Of a stretch of 64,000 bases of DNA, positions 36,001 to 45,990 are shown piece by piece (within the stretch, counting starts at the first letter, position 1; each line of letters opens with the position of its first letter). The notes beneath the pieces were generated by a model that did not search any database, was not told the origin of the DNA, and saw nothing but the letters and a program-made list of their open reading frames with translations. The position numbers and the translations under genes are program-made. The DNA is from Haemonchus contortus. Lineage: Eukaryota > Nematoda > Chromadorea > Rhabditida > Trichostrongylidae. The stretch covers positions 8,910,491 through 8,974,490 of the forward strand of contig LS997566.1 in NCBI GenBank assembly GCA_000469685.2, written 5' to 3'.

Positions 36001-39000
36001 GTGCCTATTGTCAAAACTGTTTTTTGACAGAAATTTCACCATGTTAATTTTGACGTTCAATATTATTATTTCTTATTGATTTTTCGAACTAGCTTAATGG
36101 CAAGAAATATACGTTCTACTTCGAAAAAGGCTGTTATGCCAAAGCAGGAGTTATAAACACTCGATGGCAAAACTTAGCCTCCTTGTTGCAGAAGGTTCGA
36201 CCGAACAATGGCAATGCAGAATATGGAGTCTAGATGCCAAGAGAGGAAGTTTTCCATTTTTCATACATTTTGTAGAAGGATCCCCTTATAAATTCTAGCC
36301 GGCGAAGCTGTTATACAGGTCTTGTCATAGCCCACAAAGTCCGAAATGTTGAGATGATTCCTTTAATGTTTATTCTGCCTGCGTGTCACGGCACACGTTT
36401 GAAATGAACATTTGAAGGAAGACTAGCAAGCACTGCTGGATGTCTCGAAAATGGAAAACTTCCTCTCTTGGCATCTAGACTCCATATTCTGCATTGCCAT
36501 TGTTCGGTCGAACCTTCTGCAACAAGGAGGCTAAGTTTTGCCATCGAGTGTTTATAACTCCTGCTTTGGCATAACAGCCTTTTTCGAAGTAGAACGTATA
36601 TTTCTTGCCATTAAGCTAGTTCGAAAAATCAAGAAGAAATAATAATATTGAACGTCAAAATTAACATGGTGAAATTTCTGTCAAAAAACAGTTTTGACAA
36701 TAGGCACAACTTTGAACTTCGAATGTATGATCTCATGCAGATTACAGCAGTATAAAAGGACTGTCAAGATCCTACAGACGTGCACATTCACCGCTAGTTA
36801 TGCTTATACCTATGGCAATCGTTTGTCTGGTGAGCTTACTACTTCCGACCAATGATAGAACAGAAGCAGATTTCTCAACTTTATATTTAGGTGCTCTTCG
36901 CGCCATTATCTGACGCTGGTGCGTTTCCATCGGTTTTTCGGTTTCAGGATTCTTCAAGCAAAGTCGTTAATCTAATGAGTAGTTTTCAGATTTCTGTCCA
37001 CCTGATAGTGGCATGACAGATAAAGTCAGAAGAACTTTCGTCGACACGCACAATAAGATTCGGTTTGTACCGTCTATGTAAAGTACTATGGGATTGCAAT
37101 ACAATTGGGATGATCGGAATCTTCCAGATCATATGTTGCTAAGGGAAGGCTAAGAATGCACATGGGGGATTTGCTCCAAAAGCAGCTCGAATGTTAAAAG
37201 TGGTATGACGTTGTATCACTCCGTTTGGAGGGAGCCCGCTTCAACTTTGCTCAAGCGTGTCAAAGGAACAGCTTCTCGAATTTCTTATAGAGTTATGATT
37301 GCAACATGGAAGCAAACATGATGGCATGGGCAAAGCAGTGCCATTTCTATCACAACCCGCCCGCGGAGAGGAACTACTGGGGACAAAACCTATATATGGT
37401 GGGAGATCAATACTACAATTTCACCTGGCCGTCAATTGCAGAAACGGTAAGAATTTGAGATAAAACGGTAGGAAGACTAAATGTGCCTTCCCTGGAAATA
37501 GTGTCATCCAATTGCAGGCCGTCATATCATGGTTCCAGGAGTTACAGGTTTTTGGTGTTCCAGAGAACAATGCCAGAGAACAATGTTGTAGTCTCGCCTA
37601 ATGAACACAAAACTGGTCACTACATGCAGGTGACAGGAGAATATGCTGCTGTGGGATGAGTTTGTATCGACAGTCTGTCATTGCAGGTGGTCTGGCAATG
37701 GACGTACAAAATTGGTTGCGCGATTTCATATTGCACAAAAAACGAGCCATGGCCATGGACAATCGCAGGATGCAATTATAACCCTTCGTGAGCCCAGATA
37801 TACGGTAGTTAACTTGATTCTGGCTCATTCTAAAAACTGCATTACAGAGGCGATAATCCTGGATGGGTGGTATACGAGATGGGAGATCCATGTACAACTG
37901 ACGCCGACTGCAAATGCGCTGACTGCATTTGCAGCAAAGATGAGGCCCTTTGCATACCTCCAGAATACGTTCCTATTCCAGCAGCTCCCACTACAACAAC
38001 AACAACCACCACAAAGAAACCAACAACAATCGTTAGGTTGCCTAATAGTGAATTGTTGAACTATCAGTTTCACGAAGGGCCCTAGCATAAAGTATCCGAT
38101 TACAAAAAGAAAGTCCTTCAGCTGGGTCGTGCCCCGAACTTAATAATGGAATGACCGATGAAGCTAGAAAGATGTTCGTCGACAAGCACAATGAGTATCG
38201 GTGAGTTTCAGCAAGCGAATAAGCTGTAGTAGTGGAATTTTGATTAGAAATTGTCTAGATCGCTTATTGCTAAAGGACAGGCGAAAGGAAAACCTGGACA
38301 ATTTGCTCCAAAAGCAGCTAGGATGTTGAAAGTGGTATGCTCTAGTGTTGCTGCATACAGTGTCACATCCTAAGTCACGCAACTGAAACTTTCTCTAGGG
38401 CTCCAAAATTGTTGAAATAATAAAGGAAGGATAGTGCCATTTCGCTTTATTCGGTGGTCTGTTATAGAACTACGATTGCAATGTTGAAGCAAATGCGATG
38501 GAATGGGCCAAGGATTGTACATTTGGAATGAACATGGCGGCAATGTTGAAGCGATGGGGGAACAACATGCATATGATACCATCCAAGATTAATAACAAGA
38601 CAGAGGCTGCAGCAACGGTTGGATTATCGCGCTCAACTGCATTTTTCTCGGGTACCGATGCCAATTTCATTTCAGAGTGTCGCAGCTTGGTTCGGTGATT
38701 TACAGAAATATGGTGTACCTGACAAGAACGTTTTCACCATGGACATTTACACGACCTTGAGTAAATACAGTCAGGTGGGACCAACTTTTCCAACAGAGAA
38801 TAAAAATGTGAGTGTTGGTGCTCCAGTTGGCGTGGCAATCGAGTAACAGAATTGGTTATGTAGTTGTACCTTGCTGGGAATCTTGGACGGTTGTGGTATG
38901 TGAATACAATCCTGGGTAAGATCATCCGAAATATAACAAATTGAAGAGCTCATCTCGATGCAGCTTTTCACTGGATTTTTTTCAGAGGAGACCTGCCTGG

Positions 39001-42000
39001 CGAAAAAATCTATCACGAAGGAGATCCCTGCAGAAGGGACGCCGATTGTCAGTGCCCCGGATGCATCTGTAGCAGGGATGAGGCACTTTGTATTGCTCCA
39101 TAAAAGCATTAACAATAAAATTTCCATAATAGAAATGCGTTAGTGCTTAAGCATGTCGGAGCTACGCGGGACGTGACACACTTTTTCCTAGTTTATTGAT
39201 TGGAGGTTATCCTACAGTTGGATGCCGCTTCAATGCACTTTTCGAATCTCCTGCAATCTCGAAGCCTCTATGAGCCTCTTTTAAGTATAGCATCGATACA
39301 GGACCTTGGCTTGCTAGGTAGATTCTGTTGCACATCCCAACTACTGAATCCCGAGTTTTTCCTATCCATAATATTTTTGCTTGTGCTTTGATGCATCAAA
39401 AATAATCGACGAAGGTTCTGCTGACCAGACGGAACTAGAAGCTTTCACAACGCTTCCAGATCAGACCGTTCCTATCCACTCCACATATTAAGAGTCTTTC
39501 AAAACATGCCTTATTGTTTCTTAAGTTCATAGGAATCGCTTCGAGCATTTTCAGTAAGGATTGATCGACTACTGTCAAATATTTCCCCTCCCATAAAAGC
39601 TTACGTGCCTGATTTTTGGCAGTTATAATTATGAAACGTGATTATAAGTTCCGTTCAAAAGCAGAGATATTCTAGTACTTAAGAGTAGCTCCTGCCCTCA
39701 GAAGAACCACGAGTCTGATCCCTACCGAGGCAAAACTATGCCCAGATCAACAGATCGATTGATCCAAAACTCTCTTTTTAATAACAAATAAGGATATTAT
39801 TTGAACTCTTTTCTTAAAAGGGCATTTCGTTCGCGGTAGCATTGTTTGAGAGTGAGCCGTAAACAATTATTTAATTGATTCTTTACTAGTAGGAGATAGG
39901 AAAAAAATCGTCTACAGTTTAGACAGTCAACTATCTCGGGGTTAAGGGCTTCGCTGCTACTTGCCATACTCAAGTGTAGGCCTCAAAATTTGCCTCAGCT
40001 CAATGCGGAACGGGATTTCAGGATAGCTGCTTTAACATAGCAATTCAAAGATATTTTCTGTACCAAAGATATTTTCTGTATCGAAAACTTGTTTTACCGT
40101 CTTCCCCATCTCTGTCATCACTACCGTTGGATTCACGCAATTCACTCTGATTCCATGTGATCCTAGCTCCTTTGCAAGGCATCTGGTGGCCATATCCAGG
40201 CCTGCTTTACTTGCACCTAAAAAAATTTCAATCGAGAAAATATTGAAGCAGTCCTGAAGTGGGGAAGTTCACCGACTTTATGATCGTCCGTAGTTTTAAG
40301 TTGAGGTGTGGAAGAATGAGCTTGTGGCTTCACTGAGAAGGTTTCAAACAAACAGGGTTTACCCCCTTCCCAACCATTAAAGTAGGGATCTAGATAGCTT
40401 GAGAGCAAAAAACTTCGTTCATAGAAGGATGTAGGCTCAAAACATTGCTCCTCTTTCAACTTTGTCCCTTACACATACATTGGTAGCAAACCTCCACAAC
40501 CAACCCCCCATAGAGAAAACTTATTAGGATGACGCATTAGCAACCTTGCTTGTCACTGTTGCGCAAAAAATCATCTGACAATAAGGAAAACCTTATGAAC
40601 TTTTGGTTTAAGTGTGGACTGGTAGTTAAAAGTATCAGTGAATTGTAGGAGATCGCCTACCCGGTACGAGCCGGGCTGGTTCAGCTCGCAGATGAAAAGT
40701 CCCACAAGAGTACGGCGATGAAAGAAACAAATAGTGCAGGAAGATGGTATTTTCCGTATTCCCTATCGAAAAATTTTTCGCTAAAAGCCCAAAGAGTCAT
40801 TCGTTCATTAGCTCACACCCATACTTCCCGTACCCACTCGTCATTGTGTTTCGGGTAAGCAATCTTTCATTCAAACTATTATGTCCTTTCGCTAAGTCTT
40901 GGTTGAAGACATGCTTTAAACATATAAATATTAATAAATTAGTTCATTGGAACTCACAATAAACAGTATGGTGATCTATTGGTCGCATTGACGCTTGTGA
41001 TGAAATGTTTACGATAGCACCACGAATTGCATTGCGAACCATTTCATTGGCAACGATTTTAGCCAGGATAATTGGGGCTTTTAGGTTGGTGTCGAACTGC
41101 CTAATCGTAAGAGATCATGCTGGGCCGAAAACATACAATGGTCCTTGAAAACTCATGTTTAATAAATTCTCACTTGTTCAGGGCTTCTTCACTTATTGTG
41201 AGACAGGACTCCAGCAGTCCCACACCTGCGTTGTTGACCAGTAGGTGGAAAGGCTGATGCGGTGCCAGGAGTGATGACAATTTGGATTCAGGTAGTGTCA
41301 CATCAGCAACAACAATAGAAATGTTATTATGCTGAAAACAAAGTGCAACATGTCAAGTAATGGGACACGATTGGAGGAAGTATCACTAGATGGCATCAGC
41401 TCCGTACATACATATAGCTCGTGTACAAAGCCTCGAACGAAATCAGGGCCAAGAGCAAATGCTTTCATTTGTCCTAAGTCTGTACCCTATCAGTTTGGAG
41501 GTGTAAAAATGGGTTTCCACATCCCAGGCCTCAACAGGTCGCTGTACAGGGTGACCCACATGAAGTGTGACGCAGAAAAATAGCATCAAAATTATACAGA
41601 TCAAACCAATTAGGAAACTATTACTCCTACACAATCATCACAAAATTGTAAACAACATATCACATCCCGCATGCAGAATGACCATTTTTCGCTTTAATGC
41701 AAACATCCAACCTCACTAGGATGTTTCCAAGAATGCGCGCAATCACTTTCATCCTACGCCTCTACGAGAGAACTTTCTTCCAGAGGTTCCTAAGACCTGT
41801 GTTTGAAAGCGCGAGCTTTTTGCTTCAGAATCGACCATACACCAAATTCCTAAGGATTGAGATCGGGGAATTTGGAGGTCAAAACTGCTTCGCCCAAAAA
41901 ACCCGGAAGCGTGGTTTCACAACATTGCAGCATCCTCTTTGTGCTGTGGTCTGGTGCCCAATCCTGTGGAAGGTTCAGCTGACATTCATCGCCTTCCTTT

Positions 42001-43383
42001 CCGCCCAAGCGATCACCGCTCTCTCCAGCCCAAAAGCCCATAGGTCGATTTTTTTTATTGCCCGTCACACTTCATGTGGGTCACCCTATATCCATACACC
42101 AAATGAATAGCTGAAATGCCTCTGTGTTTTCATGTGCCTAAAGCCTTTACGAAGCAGTTCGGATAGACCTCCACATGTCAATCATCGCCCCTTTTCAATC
42201 TCAAAGGCACAGTTCACGATTATTCAGAGGTACCCTTTTCAGGTCCAAAAGCTGAAGTGTCGATGTAAAGGAATATATTGGTAGCTAAGAAGGCTGGTAA
42301 ACTAGCCTTTTCAAGGCTTTTCAGAATATCTAAGTGGAGGTTATACGAGATCACCGTGACGGGAATTTTATGTAAGGGGTGATTGGACGAGATTTAATGA
42401 TTGGACGAGATTTAACTTGCTTAACTGCCTTTCACTGTTCTATGGATTATTGCAAGTTGTTTAAACTTCCTACATGGGAGCCTCTTGAGATAGGGCAGCC
42501 TCTACAAAGCAAAACCTACAAAACCGCTGAAATTCATTTGCTATGGATGCGACATCCACACGATACAACCTCTGTCCCCTTATTGTGTGAGGTCAAAGCA
42601 GTGCAATGGGTGGCAGAAGTTGTGCCCTAATTTTCGCTATCCCGATCACGGATGCAACAAAAATTTGATAGTATTCCCGCCGCATCCCACTGCGGTGACC
42701 GTAATCACAAGGCGTCGCAATCACTGAGTCCAACCTCCCAACATAAAGCGCAATCGCTCATTGAAGTCGCCTCACAATGGACTGAAGCAGCACGTCACTG
42801 GGACATAAGTTCTGATGTCCCGGAACTATTATATTTCGAAAAATTGCTAATACTAATGTGATGTGCTAGCAACATCGACTCGTACGAGTTAGCGATCGTG
42901 GCCGGCCGAAAAACGGTTCAGAAATAAGAGTTAATGTTAATTATTAACTAGCAATTAAGTTGGTGCTGATTAAAAATCAACTCTCCCAACTAAGATACTT
43001 ACATGACGACAAAGCACAATTGATTCATCACTAGAAGAATAAAAAATGACTTCCAACCTTTTTTCGTAACTCTTCCAGCTTTGCTTTATTCCTGGCCAAC
43101 GCTACTACTGAGGCCCCAGCTTCAGCGAGTGCTACAGCAATGCCATAACCGAGACCTTGAATGGCTGTGAGTAGAAGGGATAACGTCAGAAAAATATTTC
43201 ATTAATAAAGAGAATAGACAAAGAGGTAAATCGTATGTATCATATTTCTACATGTGTCATCATAAGTAGAAGCTCAAAAAAGTGGGAAAGTCATAATAAA
43301 AAAGGGGTTAAAGTAGATGGTGTACCTTGGCTGGCTCCAGTAACGAGCGCTTTTTTACCGCTGAAATCGAAGGATGCACTCAT
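30084..43383 (-). CDS. dhs-21: Short-chain dehydrogenase, L-xylulose reductase (DCXR) type
   Basis: Seven exons give a full 247-residue protein with consistent phase: 43383-43326, 43155-43058, 41331-41174, 41100-40958, 40216-40098, 30392-30329, 30187-30084. It has all classical SDR features: cofactor loop TGASQGLG (residues 15-22), NNAG (85-88), Asn110, catalytic Ser139 in NISSQ, Tyr152 and Lys156 (YCASK), and PVDGGF near the end. [10 protein letters not shown] and [21 protein letters not shown] match the DCXR subgroup, which reduces L-xylulose and dicarbonyls with NADPH. Length and motifs suggest an active enzyme. Intron 5 is about 9.7 kb and holds a mariner, a hairpin and the CAP-gene palindrome; intron 2 holds a Tc1 remnant. 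In exon 2 the acceptor at 43156-43157 was preferred over one 9 bases upstream because it restores the cofactor motif. Confidence 0.93.
30942..31012 (-). repeat. Conserved 70-bp retroelement-like module, copy 2
   Basis: The minus strand reads TCTGAAGACGACAATTACGT, then CGAAACGTTAGGCAGC, ATAATAAA and GTGTTCCACC. Aligns with copy 1 at 21941-22010. CGAC and GTCG flank a six-base loop and can pair. Lies in intron 5 of the DCXR gene. Confidence 0.65.
31733..32967 (+). mobile_element. Second DD34D mariner, inactivated
   Basis: A 1235-bp element. The ends are TTAGGGTGCCCCAAAAGTTT and the complement of TTGGGGTGACCCAGAAGTTT, with TA at 31731-31732 and 32968-32969. Plus-strand transposase fragments are [13 protein letters not shown] (first Asp) near 32330, [13 protein letters not shown] (second Asp) near 32590 and [12 protein letters not shown] (third Asp, 34 residues on) near 32700. 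Frame changes and stops separate them. TIR and protein sequence differ from the element at 28214, so it is a separate mariner lineage. Lies in intron 5 of the DCXR gene, opposite to its transcription. Confidence 0.9.
33182..33316. repeat. Foldback hairpin element, 49-bp arms
   Basis: Arms 33182-33230 and 33268-33316 are reverse complements with one mismatch, around a 37-base loop. The arm core is GTAGAGGACAGTCGAGGGGA. There is no coding content. It is probably a small nonautonomous foldback (MITE-like) insertion. It lies 142 bp outside the left edge of the large palindrome. Confidence 0.9.
33605..35908 (-). pseudogene. Double-CAP (ASP-type) gene, left palindrome copy
   Basis: Mirror of the gene at 36800-39103: every exon falls at 72708 minus the right-arm coordinate. 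CAP domain 1 is interrupted by the same one-base loss in exon 3 (near 35567) and the same 13-base tandem duplication (35123-35148). The linker and CAP domain 2 stay open. It differs from the right copy in domain 2 exon 12: base 33850 gives TGT, so the motif reads RIGCVVVPC with the conserved cysteine present. The polyadenylation signal is at 33594-33589. Transcription runs with the DCXR gene. Whether any protein is made, for instance only domain 2 from an internal start, cannot be told from sequence. Confidence 0.85.
35949..35957 (-). promoter_or_regulatory. TATA box of the left CAP gene
   Basis: TATAAAAGG on the minus strand, 40-48 bases upstream of the ATG at 35908. Mirror of the site at 36751. 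Confidence 0.6.
36261..36447. other. Palindrome spacer
   Basis: A unique 187-bp centre between the two inverted arms, with no gene and no internal symmetry. About 300 bp of arm sequence lies between each spacer edge and the nearest TATA box, so the two CAP genes diverge from this region. Confidence 0.8.
36751..36759 (+). promoter_or_regulatory. TATA box of the right CAP gene
   Basis: TATAAAAGG at 36751, 49 bases before the chosen ATG at 36800. The spacing suits a short 5' leader. Confidence 0.6.
36800..39103 (+). pseudogene. Double-CAP (ASP-type) gene, right palindrome copy
   Basis: Thirteen exons: start 36800 (hydrophobic [16 protein letters not shown]; exon end uncertain), 36990-37062, 37128-37202, 37291-37446, 37518-37629, 37687-37787, 37848-38047, 38122-38200, 38259-38334, 38468-38617, 38676-38774, 38827-38915, 38986-39103. 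Domain 1 starts [20 protein letters not shown] and has GHYMQ plus [15 protein letters not shown]...CIC cysteine-rich end and a Thr-rich linker ([13 protein letters not shown]) follow. Domain 2 starts [14 protein letters not shown] and ends in another cysteine-rich tail. Exon 3 is one base short relative to its domain-2 equivalent (75 versus 76), and exon 5 holds a 13-base tandem duplication (37560-37585); both shift the frame. Domain 2 is open, but codon 38857-38859 is TAT where the left copy has TGT. SCP/TAPS proteins are abundant secreted hookworm products. AATAAA lies at 39114. Confidence 0.88.
37560..37585 (+). repeat. 13-bp tandem duplication in CAP exon 5
   Basis: CCAGAGAACAATG occurs twice in a row. 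Removing one unit would make exon 5 99 bases, the same length as the equivalent domain-2 exon 11, so the duplication is the frame-breaking event. The mirror is at 35123-35148. Confidence 0.95.
39250..40097. other. Rest of DCXR intron 5
   Basis: Unique sequence between the palindrome and DCXR exon 5. No gene, TIR pair or repeat copy recognised. Confidence 0.5.
41547..42088 (-). mobile_element. Deletion-derived Tc1/mariner element, 542 bp
   Basis: Perfect inverted ends AGGGTGACCCACATGAAGTG continuing to TGTGACG, flanked by TA at 41545-41546 and 42089-42090. Only the C-terminal half of a transposase remains on the minus strand: [10 protein letters not shown] (second catalytic Asp) and KFPDLNP (third). 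The N-terminal half is missing, so it is nonautonomous. Lies in intron 2 of the DCXR gene, and the remnant is on the gene's sense strand. Confidence 0.92.
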
Positions 43384-43579
43384 TTAAAGACAGATAGGCA
43401 ATGGAAATTTCTTCGACGTTTAGGCAATAGCTGGGCGGCCTTGATTGACTTTTGTTATCAATCATCGACTGTGGTTGACCAAACTATAGCAAACACTAAC
43501 CATTGATCTTTCCGAGAGCCAGTACGTCATGCAGTGAGTTGCCATGATTCAGCCGTTGTTCGTTCGAAAGGACTGTGAT

Positions 43580-43872
43580 TATTAAGGAGTAGTGGTATAG
43601 TGGCAAAAGGGACACTATTACACGCGCATGGTCCGGGAATCGAATCTCAGGTCGATTATAGCCCAAGCCAACCGAGCACTCTGTTCCTCGGAGTCGGCTC
43701 ATTGGTATAAGACCAGTCTAGAAAGGTGAAAGCACTGAGCTGACATCGACTGGCCATCGCAAATCACTGTATAGGCTACATACGCATTAAGACCGTCCCT
43801 GCGGTTCTGGGTGGAAGTCGAATGTGGGGCGCATCCCGACACTTGATTGACTAACGTTAAAGACTTTATCAC
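43580..43872 (+). repeat. Near full-length tRNA-derived SINE
   Basis: A tRNA-like head has an A-box-like TGGTATAGTGG (43593-43603) and a B-box-like GGGAATCGAATCT (43635-43647), about 42 bases apart. The shared body follows (CATTGGTATAAGACCAGTCT, then ACTGTATAGGCTACATACGC), and the tail ends TTAAAGACTTTATC. It is the reference copy for the family in this window. Confidence 0.8.
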
Positions 43873-44522
43873 TGGTTGGCACAATACATTTATCAGTCAG
43901 GACAGCTACCGTTTACTCTGTTATTGATATTAACATTGACTCTGATACTGAAACTATTGGTACTTGATACTGATATTGAAAACGCCATGCACGACGTGAC
44001 AGCGCTAGGACGTGCCTTTGTACTCCGCATACAAAACTCGCGCGCAGCGATTTCTGGCTAGTTGGTTAGTTGCCCTAGCTAGTTAAATTCGGTGCTGTAT
44101 GTCTTTTAGGATCCCAACTAAGGCTCTTTTCTTGGAGACGTCAACCAGCCCCTTGTAAAGTGCTCGCTCTCTCTCTCCACAGGCCGTTTGTGCTCGGCAA
44201 AAAGCAAGATTTATCCATCATATATTTTGAGTTATTCAGTGGACAGGATGGCTGTTTCAGCCGAATGCTAGAATCTTGAGGCCTTTTTGTCGTGCAAATA
44301 GAAAGAGACTTTGGCTTGCGGCGGTCTCATCACCGGGTGATTGGAACTCGAGTGAAAGGCGCATTCCAGCTCGAGATTCAACGGTCTCAGCTTTCTAAAC
44401 TCCTCTCCATATTTCATGGAAGCCGCTCAACAAAGTCGAAGAATTTATTCCAATGATTTTGAAACAACAGGAGATTTACATTTATTCAAGCACCATCAAC
44501 AAACTAAAATAGTTAAAACACT

Positions 44523-44773
44523 TTATATACACACATTATAGTTGCACCCAGTCGGACAGCACATCTTTCCGCGACAGTCGCTATTTTGGCGACACCAACT
44601 TGTGGGCGTGTTCACCTTCAATTTAATTACTGTCATTGAGAGAATAATGAAATGTTGACATTTACATTCTGTAGTCATGCACTTACGTAGCACTTGAATC
44701 CCAGTTGTGCGGTTGTTGGGCACTCCTTCTGGGTTCGCTGGCAGCACGGTTGATAAGTGGTATCTATACACAC
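44523..44773 (-). CDS. WAP-like small cysteine-rich protein, 3' exons
   Basis: Two exons join in phase 0: 44773-44687 (VCIDTTYQPCCQRTQKEC ... GFKCY) and 44615-44523 (TSWCRQNSDCRGKMCCPTGC, ending NYNVCI and a stop). The second has the DC...CC...C...C spacing of a WAP four-disulfide-core module, and the first resembles the lustrin-type cysteine-rich stretch that often precedes it in nematode secreted proteins. WAP modules are often protease inhibitors, but no reactive site can be argued here. The 5' exon with the signal peptide was not found, so the model is partial. Confidence 0.75.
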
Positions 44774-45825
44774 CTGAACTCATGGTTTTTCAAGTTAGTT
44801 TCGAATTCAAGAAATGTAAATTGTGGCACCATTTTACAATTGGTTTGAGGCAATCTAGAACGATCCGAGAAAACTAATCTGCGGCCATAGCCGCTCTACT
44901 TTCCGCCGCTCTTTAAAACCATCTACTGCGAGAGATGTTCACTTACTTGCTTTCCTGATTCGTGTATTTATTAGCTGTTCCCAATGGATGTGACTCGAAA
45001 ATGTTAAGTTATGAGTAAAGGGTTTGACGGTTCTGGAATTTTAAACCACTATTTTGCTGTACTATCTCAATTGAAACCCTTCTTTTTTCAGCTTCGTGGC
45101 TAAATCATCGCAGCTCGTCAGTACTCGTGTATTGCCCAAAGTTTGAGAGAAACATCATGGTTGACAGAAAAATCGCTATCAAAAGCTTTCCTCTATGGAA
45201 GATGTTAGAAAATCCAAGCCAGGTTTTCCATTGAAAAAGTAAAGCATTCGGAACAGTTGACCACTACGTGGATGTGTTGGTGCTATTATTGATCTTACTT
45301 TATTCACGTTCCACTAGCTACTAATCAATGGTTTTAAACAGCTCAATGTTCCAGTCATTTTCTTCTTAAAGCAGCTACACTCCTCCATTGTTCAAGGAAA
45401 TTTGAATGACACCTTGAACCTTACATTTCCTGAAGAACAGCGTCTGCTAGGTCTGCACGTTCTCAGGAGGTACTTGGTCTTACAGACTGGAGCAAGAACT
45501 GAAATAAAAAGTCGCTATGGTCCTATACAATGTATTACTTCAACTGCAAACCTTGTAGCGATTCCCTATTTCTGAGCGATGGCCATGGAAATGATTTCTG
45601 ATAGCAAGTTGCTGCCGACAACAGCATAGAAATCATCAGGACGTGTGCGCTTGACGCCATTATAACTAGTGGAGGAAACGTCAAAACTGAAAAGTAAGTT
45701 GACTCTTATTACAGGTTCATGGCAAGACTAGATAAGAGGAAGTAATTGGTTTCTCTACAGCTTTGGCTTCCCTTTTTCGTTATTGACCTCGCATTTGACT
45801 TCCATCCATAATCTGGCTGCTTTAC

Positions 45826-45990
45826 ACAATGGCTAGCGCTGTCAAGCCAATGTGCAAGTCAACGCTTTTATCCTCTCAAACAGGTCTGGTACGAATTTAC
45901 CAATCCGAAGAGATGGTAGCTATTTGGCCTACATGGGGTCGATTCGGAGTTCAATCCCCGCGTGAACCATGAGTGTGTGGAGTGTGCTAC
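45826..45990 (-). repeat. Diverged SINE copy, reverse
   Basis: Shares AAGCCAATGTGCAAG, GCTTTTATCCTCTC and GGTCTGGTACGAATTTACCA with the copy at 25465-25665. A reversed B-box-like GTTCAATCCCCGCG follows near 45949. Flanking sequence from 44774 to 45825 shows no further exon. Confidence 0.55.

Larger units (their letters stand above)
33459..36260. repeat. Left arm of a 5.8-kb palindrome
   Basis: This 2802-base arm is the reverse complement of 36448-39249, with paired coordinates always summing to 72708, so there are no net gaps. Mismatches seen by eye are at 33475, 33482, 33555, 33850 and 36075 (about 99.8% identity); three of the five lie in the outer 100 bases. Similarity stops abruptly at both edges. 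The spacer is 36261-36447 (187 bp). Confidence 0.97.
36448..39249. repeat. Right arm of the 5.8-kb palindrome
   Basis: Reverse complement of 33459-36260 (see that entry). It carries the + strand CAP gene with its TATA box and polyadenylation signal. Confidence 0.97.

Noticed and set aside
43593..43647. Functional tRNA gene
   Set aside because: A-box-like and B-box-like motifs are present, but no full cloverleaf could be folded by eye and the same head recurs in other copies with a common tail, so a SINE explains it better.
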